Assembly: GCF_010548275.1 (NCBI RefSeq) | Contig: NZ_JAAGLT010000036.1 | Location: 31,156-95,155 of the forward strand | Reading direction: 5' to 3' | DNA: 64,000 nucleotides | Source: Streptomyces sp. SID12488 | GTDB taxonomy: Bacteria > Actinomycetota > Actinomycetes > Streptomycetales > Streptomycetaceae | Shown here: in pieces, positions 43,467-54,657 of the stretch | Layout: every line of letters starts with the position of its first letter | Position numbering within the stretch: position 1 is the stretch's first letter | Made by a program: the position numbers and the translations under genes | The notes under the pieces: generated by a model | What the model saw: only the letters and a program-made list of their open reading frames with translations | Database searches by the model: none | What the model was told of the DNA's origin: nothing

Positions 43467-45662
43467 GTGGGCGCACCCCCAGTTCCCCGTTCCATGACAG
43501 GGGAGCGCGCCGACGGCGGTTCGCCAAATATCGTGGAGATGTTCGTGGCGCACGCCGGGACATGGGGCAAGGCGAGCGGCGGTCACCACAACCAGAACTA
43601 TGTCCTGCCGTTGCCGGAGGACCTGGCGCAGAAGGTGGGCCGTGCGGCCGGTACTCCGGTCACCGTCCGGATCCGGCGGGAAGCGGCGCTGCCTGTCGTG
43701 ATCCGCACCTGGCGGAACGAGGCCCGCATCCTCGACGCCGTGCACGGTGTGCTGCCGAACGTGCCGGAGTGCTTGCTGGAGGGTGACGGGTTCGCCATCC
43801 ACAGCTATGTGGACGGCGTACCTCTCTCCAGCATCTGCGGAAACGGCAAGCCCGTCGACACCCTCCTCATGAAGGCGCTGGCCGACCTGCTCGCCCAGAT
43901 GACCCAGGTGCGCCTGAGGGCCCTGCCACCCCTGCCCGAGGCCTGGCCCCGCAACCACATGGACAGTCAGGGTTTTCTGCGGGCGCTCGCCCATCTGGCC
44001 GACCGTCAGATCCGCCGACGCAACTGGCCGGCTTTCGGCGGCCTGTTCAAGGCGCTCGGCATTCCGGAGGACGTCCTCACCCGGTTGGCCGAACGGGTAC
44101 CGGCGATGACGCGGCGGCCCTACAGCCTGCTGCACGCGGACCTGCACCGCGACAATCTGATCGTTTCCTACGACGGTGACCCGCCCCTGATCTGCGTCGA
44201 CTGGGAACTGGCGACCTACGGCGACCCCCTGCACGACCTCGCGACGCACCTGGTGCGGATGCAGTACCCCGACCACCAGTGGGCCGACGTGATCGGCGCC
44301 TGGGCGGATGCCATGCGGCTGGTCCGCCCCGCCGCCGTCAAGGGCCTGGGCAAGGACCTGCGCCACTACGTGGACTTCGAGCGGGCGCAGTCCGTCTTCC
44401 CGGACGTCATGCGGGCCGCGCAGTCCCTGGAGGACACGTTCGACCAGAAGAGTCTGGACGAGGCGACAGCCGCGGTGAGCCGGGCCCTGGAGGCGGCAGC
44501 AGCGCCGCTCGGGCTCCGCAACGTGCCGGGCACGGACGAGATCGAGCGCATCCTCTTCCGGTGGCAGGCATCTCGGGAGGACGGGAGGAAGCGCGGCCGG
44601 GGGTGGGGCGCGGACGACATCCACTGGACGCCGGACGACCGGGTCCTGGAGCATCCCGAGTTCTCCCGCGCCGATGTGCATCGCGCGCTGCTCGCGGAGG
44701 GCGCGGCGCCGGCCAACCGTGTCTTCAAGGGGACCGCGCATCTCAACTCGGTGGTCTGGGTCGGGGGCGTCGACTTTCCCGTGGTGGTCCGGCGCCAGGT
44801 GCCGAAGGCCTGCCGACGCGAGCCCAGTTTCCTCAGCGAGCACGCGGTGCTCCAGGCCATCGGCGAGTCGTCGGTCGCGGTGGCGGCGCCGAGGGTCCTC
44901 GCCCTGGGCACCGGCTACCGGAACGAACCCTTCGCCGTTCACACGTACGCGGGCCGGCGCGACATCGACCAGCCGCCGAGCCATCCGGTGAACGGCCTGC
45001 TGCCGCACGAGGCGGACGCGCTCGTCGACCAGCTCTGCGCCCTGACGGAAGTGGACTACCATGCGCTCGACCCGGCGGCGGGCGAGGGTGGTTTCTACGG
45101 CTGGCTGAGCGAGCAACTCGTCATTCTGGTACGGGACTTGCCGCGGGAGTCACAGCAACTGGCCAGGGTTCTCGGCCTGCCCGACGCCGACCGGCTGCGG
45201 CAGATCCTGAGCCGGCACCTGGTGAACGAACGCGCGCCGGCGCTGCTGCACGGTGACCTGAACCCGTGGAACCTCGTCCGGCGCGACGATCCGCTGGTGC
45301 TGACCATCATCGACTGGGAGATGGCGGTCGTCGGCGACCCGCTCTACGACCTGGTGCGGCACATGCACCTCACGCCGACCCGGTCGGAGATCCGGGACCG
45401 GATGTTCCGGCGCTGGGAGGGCCGGCTGTCGCCGAAGTACACCGACAGTTGGCGACAGGACTGGCGGGTGTACCGGGACATCGAGATCGTCCGCTCCGCC
45501 TATATCGACCTGGACCGCCTGGTCACCGGCGCCGGCCTGGACGCCCCGAACGTCCGCCGGGCGGTCGACTCGTACGCGATGACGCTGGCTTCGGCCACGG
45601 CGGCCTTGGGCCTGCCGGCCCGCTCCACGGAGAACCCGTATCTGGCGCTCGCGCTGAGGTAG
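43467..45662 (+). CDS. Tandem-domain APH-like phosphotransferase
   Basis: A 731-residue cytoplasmic protein with two complete aminoglycoside-phosphotransferase/choline-kinase-like domains. Domain 1: catalytic HADLHRDNL and metal-binding VDWELATYGDPLHD (about residues 228-265). Domain 2: HGDLNPWNL and IDWEMAVVGDPLYD (about 593-630). Both keep the catalytic Asp and the second Asp, so both could be active. The GTG at 43467 has GGAG six bases upstream; an ATG at 43494 and a GTG at 43398 are alternatives. It follows the third DevA-type regulator in the same direction. The substrate is unknown; resistance to an aminoglycoside is not implied. Confidence 0.82.
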   Translation: MGAPPVPRSMTGERADGGSPNIVEMFVAHAGTWGKASGGHHNQNYVLPLPEDLAQKVGRAAGTPVTVRIRREAALPVVIRTWRNEARILDAVHGVLPNVPECLLEGDGFAIHSYVDGVPLSSICGNGKPVDTLLMKALADLLAQMTQVRLRALPPLPEAWPRNHMDSQGFLRALAHLADRQIRRRNWPAFGGLFKALGIPEDVLTRLAERVPAMTRRPYSLLHADLHRDNLIVSYDGDPPLICVDWELATYGDPLHDLATHLVRMQYPDHQWADVIGAWADAMRLVRPAAVKGLGKDLRHYVDFERAQSVFPDVMRAAQSLEDTFDQKSLDEATAAVSRALEAAAAPLGLRNVPGTDEIERILFRWQASREDGRKRGRGWGADDIHWTPDDRVLEHPEFSRADVHRALLAEGAAPANRVFKGTAHLNSVVWVGGVDFPVVVRRQVPKACRREPSFLSEHAVLQAIGESSVAVAAPRVLALGTGYRNEPFAVHTYAGRRDIDQPPSHPVNGLLPHEADALVDQLCALTEVDYHALDPAAGEGGFYGWLSEQLVILVRDLPRESQQLARVLGLPDADRLRQILSRHLVNERAPALLHGDLNPWNLVRRDDPLVLTIIDWEMAVVGDPLYDLVRHMHLTPTRSEIRDRMFRRWEGRLSPKYTDSWRQDWRVYRDIEIVRSAYIDLDRLVTGAGLDAPNVRRAVDSYAMTLASATAALGLPARSTENPYLALALR

Positions 45663-45756
45663 CCGGAGTCGGTCGCAGGTGGCCGGAAAGCGGCCGGGAG
45701 AGCTGCGCGCGGTGGGCAGGTTCGTGCGGGCCCGGTGAGTGCGTACCCTCGCTCCC

Positions 45757-46464
45757 ATGGCAGGAACCGGGCTGCGTGAGCGCAAGAAGCAGCAGACATA
45801 CCAGAACGTGTCCGACATCGCGATCGGGCTCTTCCTCGCGAAGGGCTTCGACGCGGTGTCCGTCGCGGAGGTCGCCGCCGCGGCCGGGATCTCCAAGCCG
45901 ACGCTGTTCCGGTACTTCCCGGCCAAGGAGGACCTCGTCCTGCACCGCTTCGCGGACCACGAGGACGAGGCGGCGCGGGTGGTTCGGGCGGTCGGCGCGG
46001 GTACGGGCGTGGCTACGGGTGCGCGTGAGGGTGCGGGGGCGGAGGCCTCGCCGCTCGACGCGCTGCGGCGGCACTTCCTCGACGGGCTGAGTCGCGAGGA
46101 CCCGGTCACCGGCCTCAACGGCTCCCCCGAGGTGCTCGCCTTCCACCGTCTGCTCTACGGCACGGCGTCGTTGGTCGCGCGGGCGTACGAATACCAGCAG
46201 CGCTCGGAGGCCGTGCTCGCCGTCGCCCTCGGCGACACCCTGGCGGCCCGGCTCGCGGCCGGCCAGATCATCGCCGTACAGCGGATTCTCGCGCAGGAGA
46301 ACTGGCGACGGATCGCGGCGGGGGAGACCGTGGAGGCGGTACGGGAGGACGCGGTCGCGGCGGCGGAGGGGGCGTTCGGGCAGTTGGCGGCGGGACTGCC
46401 GTGGCTGGGGGTGCCGGGTGGGGGTGCGGGTGCTGAGCCGAGTGCGGGAGAAGCGACCCGGTAA
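45757..46464 (+). CDS. TetR-family regulator
   Basis: A 235-residue repressor: helix-turn-helix at about 12-58 (IAIGLFLAKGFDAVSVAEVA, AAGISKPTLFRYFPAKEDLV) and a helical ligand domain of the TetR_C/AcrR type. The ATG at 45757 fits a -10 (TACCCT) seven bases upstream. It probably acts on the palindrome at 46470-46482, between its own stop and the helicase gene. Confidence 0.88.
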   Translation: MAGTGLRERKKQQTYQNVSDIAIGLFLAKGFDAVSVAEVAAAAGISKPTLFRYFPAKEDLVLHRFADHEDEAARVVRAVGAGTGVATGAREGAGAEASPLDALRRHFLDGLSREDPVTGLNGSPEVLAFHRLLYGTASLVARAYEYQQRSEAVLAVALGDTLAARLAAGQIIAVQRILAQENWRRIAAGETVEAVREDAVAAAEGAFGQLAAGLPWLGVPGGGAGAEPSAGEATR

Positions 46465-46469
46465 ATTTT

Positions 46470-46482
46470 GTAACTCGGTTAC
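46470..46482. promoter_or_regulatory. TetR-type operator over the helicase promoter
   Basis: GTAAC-TCG-GTTAC is a perfect 13-base palindrome six bases after the tetR stop. A -10 TATGCT (46493-46498) and the ATG at 46506 follow, so a bound repressor would cover the -35 region of the helicase gene. Confidence 0.65.
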
Positions 46483-46505
46483 GTTATTTCGGTATGCTTG
46501 CTGGA

Positions 46506-48653
46506 ATGACGCCACCCGACCCTCCCCCTGACCCCGCCCGCGCGCAGGCACTCCTCCAGGGCTCCCTGCGCCGCGAGCGTGCCCATCACGACGCCTGCCG
46601 CGCCGCCCTCGCCGCGATGATCGACGGCGCCCGGGAACACGTCGTCACCGGCGCGGACGTCTCCGCCTCGGGGGCGGACGCGGAGGTGCTCGGGTACCAG
46701 CTGCGCAGCAAGGCGAAGGAACTGGGCGAACTGCCCGAAGGGCCCCTGTTCTTCGGCCGGTTGGACTTCGACGGTGGTGACCGGGGTGGCGAGCACAGCG
46801 GCGCGAGCTACCACGTCGGGCGCCTGCGGATCAGCGAGCACCCGACCCGCCCGCCCCTCGTCGTGGACTGGCGTGCCCCCGTCTCCCGGGCCTTCTACCA
46901 GGCGAGCGCCCGAGATCCGCAGGGCGTGGCCGTACGCCGCCGGTTCGGCTGGGCACCCGGCAGCAGGGGCGACTCCGCCGACCTGACCGGCCTGGAGGAC
47001 GAGCACCTGGACGAGCAACCGGACGAGCACCCGACGGAAGTCGGTTCGTGGGAGGGGGAGTTGGAGAGGGATTTGGCGGGCGGCGCGGACGGGTTGGTCG
47101 CGCGGGAGATCGCGCGACCCCGGGTCGGGCCCATGCGGGACATCGCCGCGACGATCCAGCCCGAGCAGGACGACCTCGTACGGGCGGCCCTCGGCGTCTC
47201 CGTGTGCGTGCAGGGCGCCCCCGGCACCGGGAAGACGGCCGTCGGGCTGCACCGGGCCGCGTACCTCCTCTACACGCACCCCCAACGCGTCCAGCGTGGC
47301 GGTCTGTTGATCCTCGGGCCCAACCGCACGTTCCTCTCGTACATCTCGGAGGTGCTGCCCGCTCTGGGGGAGACGGGCGTACGGCAGTCGACGGTCGCGG
47401 ACGAGATCGCGGCCCACCCGGTGCGCGCGGAGGACGACGAGCGGGCCGCCGTCGTGAAGCACGACGCGCGGATGGCGGAGGTTCTGCGCCGGGCGCTGTA
47501 CGCCCGCGTGGCGGCGGACGGACACGCCAACTCCCTTGCCCCCTTTGACTCCCTTGAGGTGCCGGACGATTCGTACCGCTGGCGGGTCCCGGCGGCGGAG
47601 CTGGCGCGGATCGTGGCGGGTGTACGGGCCGAGGAGCCGCCGTACGCCGTGGGGCGCGAGCGCGTACGCACCCGGGTGGTCAGCCGTATCCAGCGGGAGG
47701 CGGAACGGCGGGCGGGGCCGCAGCCGAACGGCTGGGTACGGCGGATCGAGCGGGCGCGGTCGGTCGGGGCGTACGTCGAGGCGGTGTGGCCGAGGGCGCG
47801 TCCGGAGGAGGTGTTGGCCGAACTCCTGGGAGACGTAGGGGTGTTGGCGCGGGCCGCCGAGGGGGTGTTGGGGGAGGACGAGCAGCGGGCGGTGCGGTGG
47901 GCGCGTCCGCCGAGGTCGTGGAAGTCGGCGCGCTGGTCGGCCGCCGACCTGGTCCTCCTCGACGAGGTCGCCGGCCTGATCGAACACCCCGAGGGATACG
48001 GCCATGTCGTGATCGACGAGGCGCAGGATCTCTCCCCGATGGAGTGCCGGGCGATCGCCCGCCGGGTGCCCTACGGCTCCCTGACGGTCCTGGGCGACCT
48101 GGCCCAGGGCACCACGCCGTGGGCAGCACGGGCGTGGGGGCCCTTGCTTGCCCACCTGGGCAAGCCGGACGCCACGGTGATCCCGCTGACCACGGGGTTC
48201 CGGGTGCCGCGGACCGTGGTCGCCTTCGCCAACCGACTGCTGGCCCGCCTGGACGTACCGGTGCCACCGGCCCGATCCCTGCGCGGCGACGGGGAGTTGA
48301 GGGTCGTGGAGACCACCGACATCGCCGGGGAGGTGGTGGCCGCGGTGCGTCGGGCCCTGGACGGGGAGGGGTCGGTGGGGGTCGTGGCGGCAGAGGGCGA
48401 AGTGGCTGCCGTACGGGAGGTGTTGGTCACAGCGGGGGTGGCGGTGAGCGGGGGCAGGGTCGCGGTGATGCCGGCGAAGGCGGTGAAGGGGCTGGAGTGG
48501 GACCACGTGGTCGTGGTGGAACCGGCGGCGATCGTGGAGGACGAGGACGAGGGGGAGGGAGCGACCGGGCGGGGACTGAACCGGCTGTACGTGGTGCTGA
48601 CGCGGGCGGTGTCACGGCTGGAGGTCGTGCATGGACGGGCGTTGCCGTTCTGA
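46506..48653 (+). CDS. HelD/HelR-type RNA polymerase-associated helicase
   Basis: A 715-residue UvrD-like ATPase of the HelD group, which removes stalled RNA polymerase from DNA; a Streptomyces member, HelR, protects polymerase from rifamycins. The N-terminal coiled-coil region, Walker A (GAPGTGKTAVGLHR, near residue 243), Walker B region HVVIDEAQDLSPMECRAI, helicase motif TTGFRVPRTVV and C-terminal AVKGLEWDHVVVVEP, LNRLYVVLTRAVSRLE are all present. The ATG at 46506 follows a -10 by seven bases. Whether it is HelR or plain HelD cannot be told without structure-level comparison. Confidence 0.87.
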   Translation: MTPPDPPPDPARAQALLQGSLRRERAHHDACRAALAAMIDGAREHVVTGADVSASGADAEVLGYQLRSKAKELGELPEGPLFFGRLDFDGGDRGGEHSGASYHVGRLRISEHPTRPPLVVDWRAPVSRAFYQASARDPQGVAVRRRFGWAPGSRGDSADLTGLEDEHLDEQPDEHPTEVGSWEGELERDLAGGADGLVAREIARPRVGPMRDIAATIQPEQDDLVRAALGVSVCVQGAPGTGKTAVGLHRAAYLLYTHPQRVQRGGLLILGPNRTFLSYISEVLPALGETGVRQSTVADEIAAHPVRAEDDERAAVVKHDARMAEVLRRALYARVAADGHANSLAPFDSLEVPDDSYRWRVPAAELARIVAGVRAEEPPYAVGRERVRTRVVSRIQREAERRAGPQPNGWVRRIERARSVGAYVEAVWPRARPEEVLAELLGDVGVLARAAEGVLGEDEQRAVRWARPPRSWKSARWSAADLVLLDEVAGLIEHPEGYGHVVIDEAQDLSPMECRAIARRVPYGSLTVLGDLAQGTTPWAARAWGPLLAHLGKPDATVIPLTTGFRVPRTVVAFANRLLARLDVPVPPARSLRGDGELRVVETTDIAGEVVAAVRRALDGEGSVGVVAAEGEVAAVREVLVTAGVAVSGGRVAVMPAKAVKGLEWDHVVVVEPAAIVEDEDEGEGATGRGLNRLYVVLTRAVSRLEVVHGRALPF

Positions 48654-48712
48654 ACTCCGGATGTGGCGGCCGTGAGGGTGGTGGGGGCGGGGGTGCGGTA
48701 TCAAGAGGGGCG

Positions 48713-49294
48713 ATGACGAACCCCTCTTTTTCTTCGGCCGCGCCCCCTCTCCTCTTCCTGGACGTCGACGGGCCGCTGATCCCGTTCGGCGGTACCCGGG
48801 AGCAGTATCCGGACGGCTATCCGATGTACCGTCCCGCCCGGCGGCTGCGCTTCCCGGAGTCTGAGGCGAACCCCTTGCTGCCTCGGATCGACCCCGCCCT
48901 CGGTCCTCGACTGGCCGCGCTGCCCTGCGAGTTGGTGTGGGCCACGACCTGGATGGACGAGGCGAACGAGTGTGTCGCCCCGTGGCTGGGCCTGCCCGCC
49001 CTCCCGGTGGTGAACTGGCCCGAGCCGGACCCCGACGACCTGCTTGGCGTGCACTGGAAGACCCGCCCGCTCGTCATTCTGGCTGCCGGGCGGGCCTTCG
49101 TCTGGCTCGACGACGAGGTGACCGACGCCGACCGTCGCTGGGTTGCCGAACACCACCCGGGCCGCGCCCTGTTGCACCGGGTCGATCCTCATCACGGGCT
49201 GCGGGACGCGGACTTCGCGGCCGTCGAGGAGTGGCTCCAGACGCAGGACGTAGGGACATGGGGCGGAGGGACATGGGACGGAGGGCGGCGGTAA
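48713..49294 (+). CDS. HAD-like protein (SAK-type)
   Basis: A 193-residue HAD-fold protein with motif I FLDVDGPLIPFGG and a Trp/Asp-rich second half (VWATTWMDEANECVAPWLGL, VWLDDEVTDADRRWV). It matches the HAD domain used in Swiss-army-knife RNA repair-type proteins. The C-terminal GTWGGGTWDGGRR is a short repeat. It is convergent with the UvrA-like gene (21-base gap). Confidence 0.82.
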   Translation: MTNPSFSSAAPPLLFLDVDGPLIPFGGTREQYPDGYPMYRPARRLRFPESEANPLLPRIDPALGPRLAALPCELVWATTWMDEANECVAPWLGLPALPVVNWPEPDPDDLLGVHWKTRPLVILAAGRAFVWLDDEVTDADRRWVAEHHPGRALLHRVDPHHGLRDADFAAVEEWLQTQDVGTWGGGTWDGGRR

Positions 49295-49315
49295 CAGTGG
49301 TCGTGGTCCCGGCGC

Positions 49316-51736
<2,421 letters not shown>

Positions 51737-51825
51737 CGGGTCTCCGTCTCGTCTGGCTCGTCCGTCTCGTCCGGGCCTACAGGCTGACGCGGGCTGCTCC
51801 CGCCGTACAGCCCCTGGTCCGGTCC

Positions 51826-52236
51826 CTAGCCCTTCGGCTTCTGCGAGATCCGTACCAGGTTGCCCGAAGGGTCCCGGAACGCGCAGTCGCGCGGGCCCCA
51901 TCCCTGGTCCATGGGCTCCTGGAGCACCTCGGCGCCGGATGCCCGTACCTTCTCGAACATGCCGTCGAGGTCGTCGGTGCGGAAGACGAACATCGGCATG
52001 ACGCCCTTGGTGAGCAGTTCCTGCAGGGTGTCGCCGTCGGCGGGGGAGCGGCCCGCGTGCGGTTCGGAGAGGACGATTTCGAGGTCCGGCTGCGCGGGGC
52101 TGCCGAGGGTGACCCAGCGGTGTTCGCCGGATGCGACGTCATTGCGGACCTCGAAGCCGAGTGCGTCGCGGTAGAAGGCGAGCGCCTCGTCGGGGTCGTT
52201 GACGGTGATGTGGCAGTACTGCAGTGCGATGTCCAT
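51826..52236 (-). CDS. VOC-family protein
   Basis: A 136-residue glyoxalase-fold protein: QYCHITVNDPDEALAFYRDA at the start, MPMFVFRTDDLDGMFEKVRA in the middle and FRDPSGNLVRISQK at the end. It starts ten bases after the AraC stop and is probably cotranscribed; AraC-VOC pairs of this kind are common in Streptomyces. Ligand unknown. Confidence 0.87.
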   Translation of the reverse strand: MDIALQYCHITVNDPDEALAFYRDALGFEVRNDVASGEHRWVTLGSPAQPDLEIVLSEPHAGRSPADGDTLQELLTKGVMPMFVFRTDDLDGMFEKVRASGAEVLQEPMDQGWGPRDCAFRDPSGNLVRISQKPKG

Positions 52237-52246
52237 GCCGTCAAAG

Positions 52247-52801
52247 CTAGGCGGCGGCGGTACGGCCCGCTTCTCGAATCCTGCTCGGTACGTTCCCGAT
52301 GTCCCCGGCGGGTGCGCTGGTGGCCGGTGTGCCGGTGGTCGGAGCGTCCGTGGTCGGAGCGTCCGTACTCGACACGCCCGTACTCGACGCGTCCGGGCCC
52401 GGACCGTTTCTGCTCGGCCGGGTGGTCACCTTCGCCACACAGGCGGGCATCGCTGTCACCGCGTCGTGCTCCCGGCCGCGGTACGTGCTCGGCGGCTCCC
52501 CGACGATCTCGGTGAACCGTGAGCTGAACGAGCCCAGCGACGTACAGCCGACGGTCATGCACGCGTCGGTCACACTCATGCCGGCGCGGAGCAGCGTCAT
52601 CGCCCGCTCGATACGGCGGGTCATGAGATAGCTGTACGGCGTCTCGCCGTAGGCCGCCCGGAACCGCCGCGAGAAGTGCGCCGGCGACATCAGCGCGTGC
52701 TTGGCCATCGTCGGGACGTCGAGCGGACGCGCGTACTCCCGGTCGATCAGATCCCGGGCCCGACGCAGATGCGCGAGGTTGGCCAGTTCCTGCGGGTCCA
52801 T
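52247..52801 (-). CDS. AraC-family regulator (DNA-binding domain only)
   Basis: A 184-residue regulator with both AraC helix-turn-helix motifs (MAKHALMSPAHFSRRFRAAY; SVTDACMTVGCTSLGSFSSR) but no N-terminal ligand domain. The tail is a low-complexity Thr/Asp/Ala/Pro repeat. It is divergent from rox, so it may regulate rox or only its VOC partner. Confidence 0.87.
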   Translation of the reverse strand: MDPQELANLAHLRRARDLIDREYARPLDVPTMAKHALMSPAHFSRRFRAAYGETPYSYLMTRRIERAMTLLRAGMSVTDACMTVGCTSLGSFSSRFTEIVGEPPSTYRGREHDAVTAMPACVAKVTTRPSRNGPGPDASSTGVSSTDAPTTDAPTTGTPATSAPAGDIGNVPSRIREAGRTAAA

Positions 52802-52904
52802 TCGGCGACGGTACCACCGGGTCGCGGGGGCTGGTCCGGGCCTGCGCGAGTGCTCGGACGGTGGAGAGCGTCCACTCCCCTCCACTCTCAAGCTATAGCC
52901 CACA

Positions 52905-52927
52905 GGGGGGCTGGCGGCAAGACCCCC
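52905..52927. promoter_or_regulatory. RAE-like inverted repeat upstream of rox
   Basis: Arms GGGGGGCTGGC and GCAAGACCCCC (9 of 11 pairs match) enclose a single G. The core resembles, with a few mismatches, the rifamycin-associated element, an inverted repeat found upstream of rifamycin-resistance genes in actinomycetes (recalled from memory). It lies 92 bases before the rox start and 104 bases from the divergent AraC start. Confidence 0.6.
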
Positions 52928-53018
52928 GTCGTGCCGCAGAATCGTCGGCCGAGGCAGTCCGGACCTGCGGAAATCGCGGAGATCACGGCAATCGAGGCTG
53001 CCGAAATGGGGGGTTTTC

Positions 53019-54503
53019 ATGATGGACGTGGACGTCGAGGTGGACGCTGGCATGGACGTGGACGTGACCGTGGTCGGCGGTGGTCCCACCGGCCTGATGC
53101 TGGCCGCCGAGCTGCGGCTGCACGGCGTACGCGTGGTCGTACTGGAGAGGGACGCGGAACCGACCCCGGTCGTCCGCTCGCTCGGTCTGCATGTGCGCAG
53201 CATCGAGGTGATGGACCAGCGGGGTCTGCTGGAGCGGTTCCTCGCGCACGGAAAGCAGTACCCGGTCGCCGGCGGCTTCTTCGCCGCCATGGGCAAGCCC
53301 GCGCCCGCCCGGCTGGACACCGCGCATCCGTACGTACTCGGCATCCCGCAGACCATCACCGACCGCCTGCTGTACGAGCACGCCACCGAACTCGGTACCG
53401 AGGTCCGGCGCTCCTGCGAGCTGGTCGGGCTGAGCCAGGACGAGGAGGGCGTGACCGCGGAACTCGCCGACGGCACGACGCTTCGCTCGCGCTACCTCGT
53501 CGGCTGCGACGGCGGCCGAAGCACCGTACGCAAACTGCTCGGCGTCGGTTTCCCCGGCGAGCCCACCCGCCTCCAGGCGCTGCTGGGCGAGATGAAGGTG
53601 GGTGTGCAGCAGGAGACGGTCGCCGCGGTGGTGGCGGAAGTCCGCAAAACGCAGAAGTGGTTCGGCCTCGGGCCCTTGGGGGGCGACGGGGTGTACCGCG
53701 TCGTCGTGCCCGCCGACGGGGTGATCGAGGACCGCTCGGCGCCGACCCTCGACGAGGTCAGGAAGCAGTTGCGGGCGTACGCCGGTACCGACTTCGGCGT
53801 GCACTCCCCGCGCTGGCTCTCCCGCTTCGGCGACGCCACCCGGCAGGCCGAGCGGTACCGGGTCGGCCGGGTACTGCTGGCCGGCGACGCGGCGCACATC
53901 CACCCGCCGGTCGGCGGCCAGGGGCTCAACCTGGGCATCCAGGACGCGTTCAACCTCGGCTGGAAGCTGGCCGCCGAGATCGCGGGCCGGGCACCGGAGG
54001 GGCTGCTGGACAGCTACCACACCGAACGGCACGGGGTGGCCGCCGACGTACTCGACAACACCCGCGCGCAGACGCATCTGATGTCCACCGAGCCGGGCCC
54101 CCAGTCCGTGCGCCGGCTGCTGTCGGAACTGATGGACTTCGAGGAGGTGAACCGGTACCTGATCGAGAAGCTCACCGCCATCGGCGTCCGCTACGACTTC
54201 GGCGAGGGCCACGCCCTGCTCGGCCGGCGCATGCGGGACCTGACGCTCAAGCAAGGCCGCCTCTACGAGCTGATGCACGCGGGCCGAGGCCTGCTCCTCG
54301 ACCGTACCGGCCACCTCTCGGTGTCCGGCTGGGCGGACCGCGTCGACCACGTCGTCGTCGACACCGGGGAACTGACCGAACTCGACGGGCTCGACGTACC
54401 CGCGGCACTCCTGCGGCCGGACGGTTACGTGGCCTGGGTCGGTGAGGACCAGGGGGATCTGGCCGTCCCGTTGGCCAAGTGGTTCGGGCCTGCGGTTGGT
54501 TGA
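53019..54503 (+). CDS. rox: Rifampicin monooxygenase Rox
   Basis: A 494-residue class A FAD monooxygenase. GGGPTGLMLAAELRLHG is the FAD Rossmann loop; VGCDGGRSTVRKLLG and RVLLAGDAAHIHPPVGGQG are the GD motifs. Long stretches (AGTDFGVHSPRWLSRFGDAT, NLGIQDAFNLGWKLAAE) match Streptomyces venezuelae Rox, as I remember it, almost without change. Rox hydroxylates the rifamycin naphthyl ring and linearises the antibiotic. A GGGGGG site precedes the ATG at 53019. Residues 1-12 duplicate the start of the domain (MDVDV twice), so the ATG at 53052 is an alternative. Confidence 0.87.
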   Translation: MMDVDVEVDAGMDVDVTVVGGGPTGLMLAAELRLHGVRVVVLERDAEPTPVVRSLGLHVRSIEVMDQRGLLERFLAHGKQYPVAGGFFAAMGKPAPARLDTAHPYVLGIPQTITDRLLYEHATELGTEVRRSCELVGLSQDEEGVTAELADGTTLRSRYLVGCDGGRSTVRKLLGVGFPGEPTRLQALLGEMKVGVQQETVAAVVAEVRKTQKWFGLGPLGGDGVYRVVVPADGVIEDRSAPTLDEVRKQLRAYAGTDFGVHSPRWLSRFGDATRQAERYRVGRVLLAGDAAHIHPPVGGQGLNLGIQDAFNLGWKLAAEIAGRAPEGLLDSYHTERHGVAADVLDNTRAQTHLMSTEPGPQSVRRLLSELMDFEEVNRYLIEKLTAIGVRYDFGEGHALLGRRMRDLTLKQGRLYELMHAGRGLLLDRTGHLSVSGWADRVDHVVVDTGELTELDGLDVPAALLRPDGYVAWVGEDQGDLAVPLAKWFGPAVG

Positions 54504-54540
54504 TGTCCGGCCTCAACTGCCTGTGGGCGGGGGGCGGTTG

Positions 54541-54605
54541 TGACCTGCGGTGCCTGCGGTTGAGCGGGACAGGTCGACGGCCGGTGTTCCGCTCAGCCGC
54601 AGGCA
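54541..54605 (+). repeat. Dispersed hairpin element A
   Basis: After TGACCTGCGG, a 21-nt stem (left 54551-54571, right 54585-54605) with a 13-nt loop; the only two non-Watson-Crick positions are G-U pairs in RNA. It shares flank, stem length and loop length with elements B and C. It lies between rox and the VOC gene. Confidence 0.75.
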
Positions 54606-54657
54606 GCCGCCTCTAGGATCTTCATCGCGGAAGTCCACTGGTCGGCCCGGAGGTGCC

